DNA of 64,000 nt from Toxonevra muliebris (taxonomy: Eukaryota > Arthropoda > Insecta > Diptera > Pallopteridae): positions 14,276,704-14,340,703 of the forward strand of contig OY829328.1 of the NCBI GenBank assembly GCA_963691655.1, in the 5' to 3' direction. The translations under genes were made by a program, and so were the position numbers. This document shows positions 35,101-60,262 of this stretch, one piece after another. The notes beneath the pieces are model-generated. The model ran no database searches. It was not told the origin of the DNA and saw nothing but the letters and a program-made list of their open reading frames with translations. Within the stretch, counting starts at the first letter, position 1, and each line of letters starts with the position of its first letter.

Positions 35101-36793
35101 TTTATGAAATCATGACAGCTTTAGTGGTCAATTTCAAGGTATATAAAACAAAGAAAACAAATATTTATAAATTTACAAAATAAAGCGAGATAAAACAGTG
35201 CATCAAAAATGCCGAAAGGAAACTGTTTCAGAATTTTTTGAATTATAATAAATTCCTGCACATGCATCCACATTTTTGGTTGTGAAATCTATTGTGAAAA
35301 ATCAAAGTATTGATTCTTAATGTGAATTAAGACTGCATATTGGAGGTGGAATATAGTTGTAAATAAATACATATTGCAATGGACAACAGTTAATTTAAAA
35401 TTCGGAAACTTAGAAAACTACTTCCTAGAACCGTCAGAAATTGCGAACAAATCTTCCAATTTTTTAGAATTCTTAATGAATACAAGACTCAGGGATGATT
35501 TGTAATCTACAAAGTTTGTCACAATAGGCCGAACTGAGGCCTCGGTGACTAGGTGACTAGTCCCCACTCTTTATTCAATCTAATCTAATCTAATTTAAAA
35601 TTAAATCTGTAGTAATTCATTGCTATTTATTTATTTTTCAGATTCACTTTTGACAGAATGAATTCCTTGTTGGAATTTTTGTTTATTGAATTTCGATGAC
35701 AAGTGAAAAATATGACATTGTTGCTATTGTCATGCAGACCAACCACATCGTATTTTATTTGTTTGTAATATGTAAACAAAATATACGCAAACAAATTTTA
35801 GAAACATGCAATATGCCACGATGCATCCATAAGAAATTGGGGGAGATTTGCTAATAGTAAAGAAGTACATATAATAAACCTGAATAATTTCAATGCAAAT
35901 CAACTAAAGAATTTAAGTAATCAAAATCTATATCGCAGCACACTAATTCGGAATCTATACATTATCCTTACATTCTTTTGAGATCAATTGTTCAGCTTTG
36001 TTTAGAATACTTAACATTCGTTTAAATTTAAACCAATATTTTATAAGTAATTTTCCGTAATTATACCATTATATAACCGCAACTATAGTATACTTACAAT
36101 TAAAACATTATTGTGTATGACCAAAGCATTGGATGCCAATTCACTGGGCATATTTCTAGCATTTTCAGCATTAAACAACAGTTTCCAACGGTTTGCAGCA
36201 AAATTATAGCACCATAATTCTTGGAATAACAAGCATTGTCCTTGTCGTGCAGCTGATAGAGCACTACGTGGATTATAACCACCCAAAGAGTATAGATACG
36301 ACTCTGAAGCAATAACCCTATGACCACTGCGTGCCAATGGGTAATCCGATAAGGAATTACGAAACTTGTATTTGCACTTTACAAGTCGTAATGGTTGAAA
36401 AGCATATATAGGTTTTGACCGTAACGAATGGCGATTTCTGTAAATAGCATAACGTAATGCATTCCTGATCCGATGTGTTACGCCTGGTTCGAGTCGCAGA
36501 TCTTCAATGGAACTATTTGATGAATTCCGTTCATAATCGTAGCTATCATCATCATCGTCTTCTTCATCTAGATGAAGATCAATATCACTTTCCTCGTCTT
36601 CCAAGTCATCGTCATCATCTTCACCGTCATCGTCCATATCATTTTCCTCATCATCGGTCAATTCATCATCATCATCCATCGCTTCACCACCAGGGGGTGG
36701 TGATCGTTGAAGTGGCTGTCGTTCTGCTTCCTCCTCCTCATTCTCCTCTTCATCCTCACGGAGAGGTTCTTCCTGTTGTTGACCCAAATCCAT
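32145..36793 (-). CDS. slim: Kelch-repeat protein slim (KLHDC10 orthologue)
   Basis: KLHDC10 proteins are kelch-propeller substrate receptors of Cullin-2 ubiquitin ligases. The Drosophila orthologue Slim promotes ASK1 activation. Three coding exons (36793-36098, 33180-32638, 32567-32145) join in frame with junctions NNVLI|SHGGTGYPFGE and FITGGLQ|GDFSTYFSDIWKLNL, giving 553 residues. The N-terminus has a striking Asp/Glu-rich tract (about residues 9-90, including DDDGEDDDDDLEDEE). Kelch blades follow from about 160 (SGHRVIASESYLYSLGGYN, YTIGGTTGFDYSCDVYRLN, RYRHEVVYDGYHIYVLGGG, FHSAAHSGNGCMYIFGG). The C-terminal LLKTGIPERFLQRLP fits a BC/Cul2-box. The start MDLGQQQ was chosen because upstream in-frame sequence (MKILNFSIY...) is hydrophobic, not conserved, and likely 5' UTR. 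Intron 1 is 2917 bp. Confidence 0.93.
33181..36097 (-). other. slim intron 1
   Basis: 2917 bp, donor GTAAGTAT and acceptor TTTCTCCCACAG. AT-rich; no nested exon, RNA gene or clear transposon is recognised. A run of TCTAATCTAATCTAATT lies near 35578. Confidence 0.6.
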
Positions 36794-37578
36794 TATGTTG
36801 TAGTTTAAAAACTTGAATTGAAATGTTCGTAAAATTGAGTTAAAGCAGTTTCCAATGTTTGCTAATAAATTCCAAGTATGCAGGAGATTATTCAATATGT
36901 ATATAGAAAAATTTAATATTTTCATTTAGAGAATTTCTATTCAAAGAATTTTCAAATTCGTTTGTTTTCTTGACGATTATACAATTTTTTTTCTACAATT
37001 TGTGTTTATTAATGTTTTTAGCATTAATACTTTTCAATAATTTTTTAAATTCCTGGCAATTTTGTACGATTCTAAATTTATAATTAACGATTGGACTTCA
37101 CTTCCTCCACACAGCTGATGAGATGAAGCAACGAGCAACTAGGCACTGACGTTGTTGTGTCATTTTGACGTTTTGCTTTATCGTTTCAATTATTGCGTAT
37201 TTCTTCTGCTTTAACCTTATTTTGCTATAAATTTTTAAGCAAATATTGTTTTTGTATTTTTCGCGTTTTTGTGAACATGTGCAATTTAAGCAAATATGTT
37301 AGGAGCAATAATCCCAATGTGATTTTTTAGCCTTGATTTCTAGATTTTCTTTATGCTCTCTGCTTTATTGCAATGTCTGTTGTACTGTTTGTTTATATTT
37401 CTTCACTATGCGTTTTGCTTATTATTATTTCACCAAACTTTCACAAACATTTTATGAAACGTCACACCGCACACTCTTGCATTTCGCTACTAAATGCTTT
37501 TACATCAAATGCATTTCTATGCCTTTATCATTCCGTTTTCCTGGAAATGGTAGTACTGCCAGCCTGTAATATTTGTTT

Positions 37579-37621
37579 TAAGCTTTAAACGAAATTGTGG
37601 CGTATCCATTATTTTACGCCG
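37579..37621. repeat. Short copy of TAAGCTTTAAAC...GCGGCGTAT repeat
   Basis: TAAGCTTTAAACGAAATTGTGGCGTATCCATTATTTTACGCCG here matches TAAGCTTTAAACAGAATTGCGGCGTATCGACGATTTTACGCGGCG at 56491-56535. Confidence 0.6.
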
Positions 37622-37637
37622 ACTTTGACTTTTCTTT

Positions 37638-37715
37638 TTGTTATTTGGATTCAATTTTCTACTAGAGAATCGAACCCGTTGACTGGTACTCCAGTTAAGC
37701 ATTTATAAGCACTAA
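37638..37715 (-). repeat. tRNA-derived SINE head (copy 2)
   Basis: The minus strand shows an A-box-like TGACTTAGTGCTTA followed about 35 nt later by a B box GGGTTCGATTCT, with ACTGGAGTACCAGT between them. The arrangement matches an internal RNA polymerase III promoter of a tRNA-like sequence. A functional tRNA cloverleaf is not convincing. Confidence 0.5.
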
Positions 37716-37782
37716 GTCACCGAAGTGACTCATTTTGTTTGAGCAATTCGGATGGGCATTTTTTAAACCATTTACTCCTCAT

Positions 37783-37845
37783 CTTAGAATCGAACTTGAG
37801 GCAACTGGAACTCCAGTCTAGCACTCACTCACCAGGCTACCGATT
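37783..37845 (-). repeat. tRNA-derived SINE head (copy 1)
   Basis: The minus strand reads GGTAGCCTGGTGAGTGAGTG (A-box-like), then ACTGGAGTTCCAGT, then AAGTTCGATTCT (B-box-like). It shares the ACTGGAGTNCCAGT and TTCGATTCT cores with the neighbouring copy about 80 bp away, in the same orientation. Confidence 0.5.
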
Positions 37846-38334
37846 TGAAGCGAACAGGAAATCCAACTTCAGTTGGTGTTCGACCATTTTTTTCAGTGCA
37901 AAAAACGAATACCGCAAATGTAATTAATCAAATTATATTTTAAACCGAGCAATTCTAGGCAATCCGTTTTCAGATATTACCAGAAAATTCTAGGATAGCC
38001 GTGAATTTACAAGTGCCAGGATACCGGTAACTGAAGCATCTGTGAGGTCGAAAGTAATACTCGCGCTTCCGGGTACCCGGGTTTTCGTGTGGCATATCAA
38101 GAGTACTATCAACGACTTGCATGAAATTACACCATCGACTAAATTTATAAGAAATTGTACCCTCATGAACGTTTTCATTTGATTTTCGAAATTTTTTTTA
38201 GTTTAGTTTTTTTATTCTCATCTAAATTTACAACCATTCAATAATATTTATATTGTTAAAAAAGATTATCTAAAGGGATTACTATAGAAAAAGAACGTTT
38301 GTAGCAAAAATATATATAAATAGCTCACTGCCAA

Positions 38335-39551
38335 TTATGATTGCTCTAGCAGAAACTCAGACACGAGCTTGTTGAATCTATCTTCATAGCGCAGATGTAT
38401 ATTATGTTTTCCTTCGGGGAATTCGTAGTATCTACAATAGAAATAGATTTTAAATTCATATGTGAACACACAAATTTCTTATTTGCACGCACCGGTTATT
38501 TTTGATATGTTCCCTTAGATATGGAACATGTTCAGCTGCAATAATTGGATCCATCTTTCCGCGTAAGATAAAAGTTGGTGCTTTAATATTTTTTACCCAT
38601 TCTCGACAGAAGTTACCATCACGATGTTTGAGAAAGTCAGTAACAATATCCACCCATTCTTCCCATAATTTCGAAAAATTCTCTACACCATATATCTGTT
38701 CCATAGGCTCACGCATACGAGAAGACCATGTCTGAACATCGCGCATATCTACAGATATTTCATTACCATTAAAATTTTTATATTACCTATACTATAACAT
38801 ATATGCATGAGGAACTCCACAAATAAATTCAACATTTTTTTCTTACCTTTGAACAGCATCAAAATTTACATTTGAAAATCTATGTATGTACATAAATGCC
38901 TGAATGTTTTTGAATGTTACATATTTCCTAATATATACAAGATTATATTATACATTCAATTTTCCAAATACAAAGAAAAATGTTGAAAATGGAATTATAG
39001 CATTTAGTTATGGACTTTCTCATCTACTTATTTCAGTATTTAGCTTTACCTTGGAAGGCCTTTATTTCATCAGCATTTATATACGCACCACAGCCCCAAA
39101 CAACAAGTTTTTCTATGCATGCTGGGAATTGCCCAGCCATTATTAGTCCCGTTATTCCACCACCGCTCCAACCCAATACCGAAAATTTATGACGGTCCAG
39201 AGTCCGCATTAGCTCCACTGCCCATTTTGCATCATTTTGGAATAGATCATAACCAAAATGACGTTGTGGTGGTATTGATTTACCATAGCCAGGTGGATCC
39301 CATGCAATTATAGTGTGTTGTGGTAATAGTTGTGGCAGTTTTTCAATTTGTGGTTTAAAGTCGGACCATGCACAGCCCAGAGTACCTGGCATTAGCAAAA
39401 CACTCTCAGGACCGCTACCACTTTGTACATAGTTAATGTCAATTCCATTCACATTCACTTTATGTTCCACTGTCGAATGAGCATTTCTACGAAGAAAGTG
39501 GAAAAAAACATTCTTCAGCAAACGTTGAGCTGAATACATTTGGAACATCAT
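38335..39551 (-). CDS. BPHL-like alpha/beta hydrolase (valacyclovir hydrolase family)
   Basis: This is a serine hydrolase of the biphenyl-hydrolase-like family, which cleaves amino-acid esters in mitochondria. Three exons (39551-39050, 38748-38493, 38431-38335) join in frame, with junctions IKAFQ|DMRDVQTWS and HIKNNR|YYEFPEGKHN, giving 284 residues, close to the family length. The oxyanion region is LLMPGTLG, the nucleophile elbow GWSGGG (Ser129), the acid KMDP (Asp234) and the base GKHN (His262), so the catalytic triad looks complete. IIAWDPPGYGKS is the conserved strand-loop. The N-terminus (MMFQMYSAQRLLKNVFFHFL then RR) looks like a mitochondrial presequence. It lies about 1.5 kb upstream of slim on the same strand. 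Confidence 0.93.
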
Positions 39552-40135
39552 ATATTAACTACACAATAAATGCAGTTGAGTTAAATGGGAATGATCAGCT
39601 GAAGCAGCAATTCTAAACAAGTTCCATGTGTTTAGTGTTGTGGAAAATCAATTAATAAAACCGAGTGTCAAATATTTCCAATGTGAATGTGAATAACCAA
39701 ACACACTTGTTCGAACTGCACACTCCGGCAACACCCGATCTATAATCCCAAAACCCAATCAATAATCCTAGGAACAGATAAGTGGAAGTCACTCATTCCA
39801 GGGGAAAATATCACCTATTTACAAAGGTATATCTTAAGAATTGGCCTAGATCAATAACAGATTTTTTTTTGTGTAAGTCATTAACAATATTGAAATTTTA
39901 TTTGTAGACGAAGGTGGACAATAACAATCAATGGACAGGAAGAGCCTGATGACAAAAATGAAAGTAGCTACTGGCCGGAGCTGCGGGGCATTGAGATAAT
40001 GTCGTACTTATGGGCTGAACATTCTGAGGAATCTTGTGCCTATAGACCTTTTCATTAAATATAAAATAGTGCGATTAGGCTTAAGGAGTCTGGGTGCTGG
40101 TGAAGTATTTTATACGATATTAGCAACATGTTTAA
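39552..40135. other. Spacer upstream of the BPHL-like gene
   Basis: Should contain its promoter and 5' UTR. No other coding exon recognised. Confidence 0.45.
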
Positions 40136-40143
40136 CTCATAAT

Positions 40144-40550
40144 TACAGTGACCAACCATCCCGCATTTTCCGAGACAGTCCCGCTTTTCAGCAAAATGTT
40201 CCGGTGAATTATATTTTAAATACGGGATGTGGAAACGGAAAAATAATAATAATTTGATACATTTTTTATTGTTATTTCCTTTAAATCAAAAAATCAAAAT
40301 TAAGGAATTGGTATAAATAGGTACATATACATTTTTTGTTCGTTCTTTAACAAAAAAAAATCCAGTTTTTCCTTTTGTATGTATATTTGAAATTGAATAC
40401 AAATGGGATTTGATTTAATGGTTCATGATAAATTTATTTAAGGGTTGGTTAATTACAAAAACTAGATTAATTTCAAGTACTCTACCTGGAATATAAAATT
40501 AATTGAAACAAAGTGTCCCGCATTTTGCTCCGCGAATTCTGGCCACCGTA
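40144..40550. mobile_element. Non-autonomous hAT-like element, 407 bp, with exact 8-bp duplication
   Basis: The octamer CTCATAAT occurs exactly at 40136-40143 and again at 40551-40558. Between them the ends are inverted: TACAGTGACCA on the left and TGGCCACCGTA on the right (TACRGTGRCCA). Both subterminal regions carry TCCCGCATTTT blocks. No transposase is seen. An exact duplication suggests a fairly recent insertion. Confidence 0.8.
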
Positions 40551-40558
40551 CTCATAAT

Positions 40559-41135
40559 CCAACGGAGTTATTGAACTAACAGGCTACGTAATGGCGTAAT
40601 ATTTCGTTGGTGTTTTTAACTAATAAAGAAGAGTGACAAGTACCAACAGGCCCAAGTTGAATTTCGGTATGGGGGCGAGGATATATTCAGCAGATCTCAA
40701 TTCCTATCTCCTAAATAGATATGCAATGTCTCCCAGGAACAAATAGAGAAACGTGAATTCCTTTAAGTCACAAATTAATCAGATAAATAATCTCAAATTA
40801 AATAAAACCATCAGTCATACCACGGGTTTACGACATTCAAACAGCACGACCTGTGCTAATTGGACCGAATTTTCAAGTATGATAACATCTGGCACCACTC
40901 TAACCTAACAAAACTTGGAGACATGAAATATATTTCAACATTGAGAGTAAAATAAAATGAATATCTTTACATTAAATTTAAAAATTAATAGGTAACGACA
41001 AAATCTATTATATTATACATATATATATATCTATTATGTACAAGTAGAGAAATATTTTAAAATCTGACTTTACATATTGTACTTGGTATTTACATAATAC
41101 ATATTGGACGGTGATGCCATTTTACGCGCAAACAA
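40559..41135. other. Spacer downstream of the ALDH gene
   Basis: AT-rich; contains the likely 3' flank of the aldehyde dehydrogenase gene. No other feature. Confidence 0.45.
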
Positions 41136-41141
41136 TTTATT
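41136..41141 (-). terminator. Poly(A) signal AATAAA after the ALDH terminal exon
   Basis: The minus strand reads TGAAATAAATTG: AATAAA directly follows the TGA at 41144-41142. It supports 41142-41195 as a genuine last coding exon. Confidence 0.6.
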
Positions 41142-55737
<14,596 letters not shown>

Positions 55738-57911
55738 TTTGTTGACTTGTTCGTTATCTGTAAATATTAATAAAATATTCTAGATTAGATTTCGATCACA
55801 AGCAGAAAAACTTTCTTTTAATTTTAATTCAACTCAAAGTCTTACACAATTTAGCCACAAGAGCTTAAATTGTGAGATATAAAATGTTTATTTATTTAAA
55901 GATTAAAACACCTTTTTCTTATTTAAAATGTTTTTCTCAGTATTTTTTACTTCAATATTAACAGAAATGAGAAAACTCGTCGTCACGGAATGCAATTAGC
56001 AGCGTTAAAAAATATATAATAAAAACTCCACGAATATAATATACAACAATTATTTATCAATTGGCCAACAAAAAGACAATATAAAAAAATAATCCAAGCT
56101 TATTCCGAAACGCCAAGAGGGGAAAAACTAAAAAAAAAAGCTCGTATCACAACACTCAAAATCAGCTGTAACAATATTGAATGAACGACGGAAAACGACT
56201 GACAAGCATCTGTGTGCGGAAAAATAAACAGACAAACAGGGGGCCGTTAATAAAGCTAACTGTTGCATAAAAACGTACTTTTTGAAAGAATGCTTTTTCA
56301 TATGCTTTAATTGGTTTGGACTTTGTATTTCTAAATATAGTAATTTTTGTATATGTACTAAAAACACTTTGCCGTATACATACACATAACAACATGAAAC
56401 TGATTTTTAAATATTAACAAAGTTTCTATTTAAGTTTGCAAGTATAAAGTGAATAATTTTACAACGCTGTAGATTTAGCTTATTACCATTTAAGCTTTAA
56501 ACAGAATTGCGGCGTATCGACGATTTTACGCGGCGCAAAATCGCTATCTCAATTAAAACGCTCGTATGGGATGGAACAGTATTGCAGCTGTCGTCATTTT
56601 TACGTCACCTGGGATCAGTTTCTCTGTTTTCATCGAGCGATTAAGTAACAGGGTTACATTTGGTAATTGAATATAAATTCAGCGTAGATTAATATTATTA
56701 ATTTTATTACAATAAGATTAGTGAAAAATAAAAACGAATGTTTGCAAAATTTTTATAATATATAATAAATAATGAATTTCCATCATTCGCCGCAGTTCTG
56801 TTCAGCGGAGCGAATTAAACAGCGGTTTTACGCGGCGTAAAATTTTGATAAATCAACAAACGCAATTAATCGATTTACCGTTCTTCAGATTTTTATAAGT
56901 ACCGGCAATAACTTTAATGTGCTAAAATTGTGGAAATCCGACGATTTCACATTTATAAAGTAAATCGATTTTATGGGGCGCTCAAGCAAGTTCATTTTGT
57001 CTCCATATTTTAATTGTTGTTGGTAATAAATTAAAAAATGTAGCACATTTTTATAAATAAACTCTTAAATAAACACAGGAATCAATAGCACTGGCAGCTA
57101 GTTGCTTGAGATAGTTAATAAAAAGGAATACTTTGCACAGTTTTTAAACCAGAAAATTGTTTTCGTGTTCTTTTCTCTAAAGAGCCCAGCCCGTATATGT
57201 TTTTCCAAACAAAATTTAGCTATTTTTCAGCGATATTTATCATTTAAGTGTAACTGATCCGACGAACCATTATAATTAGTTGTGCAAATTATGGAACAAA
57301 TTAATTTCTTACCTTCAATTGAAAATAATAAAATATCTAATAATTAAATTCAGAAGACAAGAAATGGACTCGCACTTTCACTGCCAGACGGTACAAAAAG
57401 AACTAATCTCTACATAATATTCAGCTACTTTTCTTAATCGTTATCGCAACATACATACACATATATATATACAATATAATTCCCTCTTGTTATCAAAAAT
57501 TTACAGTGGAATTATTCCAGAGTTCATTTTGAAGTGACATAGCATATAAAACGTTTTTTAAAAAAATGTATTTCTATGCCATTTTAACTTTTCGATATGA
57601 CTATTTACATTAAAGGCGTTTCGAGTCCGTTTATACCACTTTAAAACCAAATTTTCGGTTATTTCCCGTGAGAACTGTAATTCAAATGTAAATAACTCAT
57701 CGTAGGCTACTTCGATTTTTAAACTGAAGACGATTTTCGAAAGCACCTTTTTAAGACTCTAAAAGAGGTACTCGGTAAAACATGAATCAATTTTTCCACT
57801 AAGAAGGTCGTAAATAACCATAATAGATTGTATGGAATTTATAATTTCAAGTATTTTTAAATTGATTAGGATTGACATTAGTTTGACATTAATTCCTTTG
57901 ACACCAATTAA
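55738..57911. other. ALDH promoter side and repeat-bearing spacer
   Basis: Holds the ALDH 5' UTR and promoter near 55738-56100 and the GCGGCG-type inverted-repeat element at 56491-56850. Open frames at 56128-56395 have no recognisable domain. Confidence 0.45.
56491..56850. repeat. Element with AACAGAAYTGCGGCG inverted ends
   Basis: AAACAGAATTGCGGCG (56499-56514) is mirrored by CGCCGCAGTTCTGTTC (56788-56803). TTTTACGCGGCG occurs close to both ends (56524 and 56826). A short related copy is at 37579-37621. Family unknown. Confidence 0.45.
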
Positions 57912-58158
57912 CAGTGTGGCCAACTCGGCGCTTTTCCCGCTGATTTTAGTGCTTTTTGAAAATTAAAACCTGGAAAAAATCGAAGAAATTTCCATTGGCT
58001 AGAAGTATCAGATGTATGCTTGTGCTAGTGAAAAAGTTTGAATGTATTGAGTTTTCTCGCACTTTTATCAAAAAAAAAAATTTAACGCTTTTTTTAAGAA
58101 AATACGCGTTTTATTCTTCATTTTAGCGGATTTTAAAAAACAAAAGTTGGCCACACTT
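57912..58158. mobile_element. Short hAT-like MITE (CAGTGTGGCCAACT ends), about 247 bp
   Basis: Begins CAGTGTGGCCAACTCGGCGC and ends AGTTGGCCACACTT, a 13-bp inverted terminus. Flanks CAATTAAC and CAATCAAC (57905-57912, 58161-58168) are nearly identical but offset slightly from the inverted ends. A truncated reverse-oriented relative lies at 59682-59822. Confidence 0.6.
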
Positions 58159-58360
58159 ATCAATCAACTTAATCGGATTGAAGCAAATAAATATCATTCG
58201 TACTGCATGTCTTACGTAAAACTTTCAAGTTATCAGCAAAAAGTACAAAAATTTTAATGATAAAACAAATCACCAGTACTCCCGTGATAAAACAAAACCA
58301 AATAACTTGTTTTGGAAATTAAGGTTTTGTGCAACTCATTCTAATAGTTTTTAATGCAAT

Positions 58361-58990
58361 TTAAGTTTTGATGTTGAAGAGTTTTGCCTTGATGCGGATA
58401 GTGGCTAGGCACTCGTTCACGGGCATGAACCTCGAGACAAGGTGGCGCAGTCTCTTCCCAACCACAAACCCAACACCAAATTCGTGTCGCGAATCATGAC
58501 AGCTGTAGTAGATATCACAGGATGCTCTTTTAAAGCAACCCTGTCCCGTCCATCGCATTTCCTGGATAGCGGTGATGTCAGCTCGGTATCTTTCGAGGAC
58601 ATCTACCAGCTGGATAGAGGCACCTTCCCTGTAGGGGGTTCGGACATTCCAGGTGCATATCCGTAAATCATTGTCCTTTGGGCGGTTGCGGGGGTCGTCA
58701 ACATTAGGGGGGTTCCATATCCGAGGCTTCGATGTAGGTATCACTGGAATTATTTTTTGACGTAGTGGGTTCCAAACCCGACGCACAACCATATTTTTCA
58801 AGGTCATGGAGAAACCCGCCGCACATATTAGTTATCTCACTGACGGGTGTCAGCTCGCTATCCAGGGGGCACCACGAGGAGACTGTGTGTCGACTTGAGA
58901 CGGAGAAGCGCAAGGACCTAATGTGGACTCTCCTGAGCCGGTCACAGAGTTTACCTTGTGTCCTCCACACCCAAACCCCCCTTAAACTAC
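58361..58990 (-). pseudogene. LINE endonuclease (EEP) domain fragment, RTE-like, truncated
   Basis: On the minus strand, ICTWNVRTPYREGASIQLVD (58660 region) and DITAIQEMRWTGQG are the Asn and Glu active-site motifs of the exonuclease-endonuclease-phosphatase domain of RTE-type non-LTR retrotransposons. It continues as YYSCHDSRHEFGVGFVVGKR and ECLATIRIKAKLFNI, then stops at 58361. About half the domain is present; the downstream catalytic Asp/His motifs and all RT are missing. Upstream (to about 58990), the 5' part carries another frame. GC content is clearly higher than the surroundings, pointing to a fairly recent insertion. Confidence 0.8.
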
Positions 58991-59681
58991 AAAACCGTTA
59001 ATTTATAATGCGGATGCTGGCTGTCAATGAGTGGATTGTATACATGCAGTGCCATGGGCCTAAATTGGCTTTGCTATATTTCCTGGTTACAGAGGTTACA
59101 GCAGACATTATCCCCCATTAGAAAACTTAAGGATAACTGTAAGGATTAAGAGTCGTGGGCATATTATTTTTTTCAACTTATTTTAATATTTGCATAAAAT
59201 ATTGAAGAAACTCAACAAAGATTTTGAGGAAAAATTCGAGAGTGAAAGGGTCAAATCGAAATCTCGTTAAATCGAAAATTTTTGTAATTCGTAAAGAATT
59301 GCTGGTCCCTTGCGATTGCGAATTATCGGGATTCTGCTGTATTAAAAATTAAATACATGTATTTTTAAAGTTTTTAGTTCACAGCATTTCTTAAATTATA
59401 CAATCGAAGTCTATGTTATCTTCATTACTATCAGCTTTTTCTAGCCATAACACACTCTTTAATCTAAATTCAGAAGGATTATAAACACTAGTGTTGTTTA
59501 TACAAATGCCATCTGGTATTTTGTAGTTTTCACAAAATGAATTTTCGTGTTTCAATCCGTTTTTTATATGAAGTAAAGAATTTTTTATATTGCGTGACTT
59601 ACGGTTATGAACTGTGGTTTTAAATAAATTCATTTCTCATTGTTTCGATAAAAAATGTTGTTAGTATTATTCGGGAAATGG
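58991..59681. other. LINE flank and orphan open frame
   Basis: The first about 130 bp may belong to the LINE. A minus-strand open frame of 80 residues at 59391-59633 (MNLFKTTVHNRKSRNIKNSL...) has no recognised family; it sits beside the MITE fragment and its reality is uncertain. Confidence 0.35.
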
Positions 59682-59822
59682 ATTATTTAGCGGAGCATTT
59701 AGCGTCTTATAAACTGAAAAAACACGTTAAAAAACCCGCTGACCGCTAAATCACTTTTTTCCACGTTTTAATTTTCAAAAAAGCACTAAATTTAGCGAAA
59801 AAGCGCCGAGTTGACCACACTG
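59682..59822. mobile_element. Truncated reverse copy of the CAGTGTGG MITE
   Basis: Its reverse complement begins CAGTGTGGTCAACTCGGCGC and continues with TTTAGTGCTTTTTTGAAAAT and TAAAAC.TGGAAAAAA, matching the first about 90 bp of 57912-58158. The opposite terminus is not found. Confidence 0.6.
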
Positions 59823-60174
59823 ATTATTACATTTAATTTCATCGGAATCCATTTCTTATATATATATATACATATATATAACTTCTCTTTATTTTTTTTT
59901 TCACAAACACTTCTATCTCCTGGTCATTTTTGATTATCGTCCAAAATAGGTGTTCGTTTAAATTAAATTTGCGAATTAACTGTCATTGTAGTTTAAATTG
60001 TGGATCTGAAACCGGCCCTAAGGATGGGAGTGATTTAGCAATCTTATTCACTACGCAATAAACTTCTGTTAGAAAAATCTGTTAAAGTAAAGTGGAGTAA
60101 AAGCCCGGTCGTTCAAGTGCGACTAGTAGAATGATGTGTACGACACGATGTCTGTGAGGAAACCATCAAAATGT

Positions 60175-60262
60175 ATAAGAAAGAAGAGGTGAGACGAAAG
60201 GGATATTTCCCCCCTTGCCTTCTCATTTGACCGTCTAAAAATAGGTTTCCTCGTCTAGAAGC
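60175..60262. repeat. Reverse-oriented copy of the 44562 repeat
   Basis: The reverse complement reads TAGACGAGGAAACC ... GGCAAGGGGGGAAATATCCC TTTCGTCTC, matching 44565-44640 apart from small gaps. Confidence 0.6.

Larger units (their letters stand above)
36794..38334. other. Spacer upstream of slim
   Basis: The first 150-300 bp should be the slim 5' UTR and promoter. Further on it holds a short copy of a GCGGCGTA-type repeat (37579-37621) and two tRNA-like SINE heads (37638-37850). The last part is the BPHL-like gene 3' flank. No coding exon. Confidence 0.5.

Noticed and set aside
36475..36816. 113-residue His-rich plus-strand frame
   Set aside because: It is the reverse complement of the Asp/Glu codon tract of slim; GAT repeats read as ATC/CAT on the other strand.
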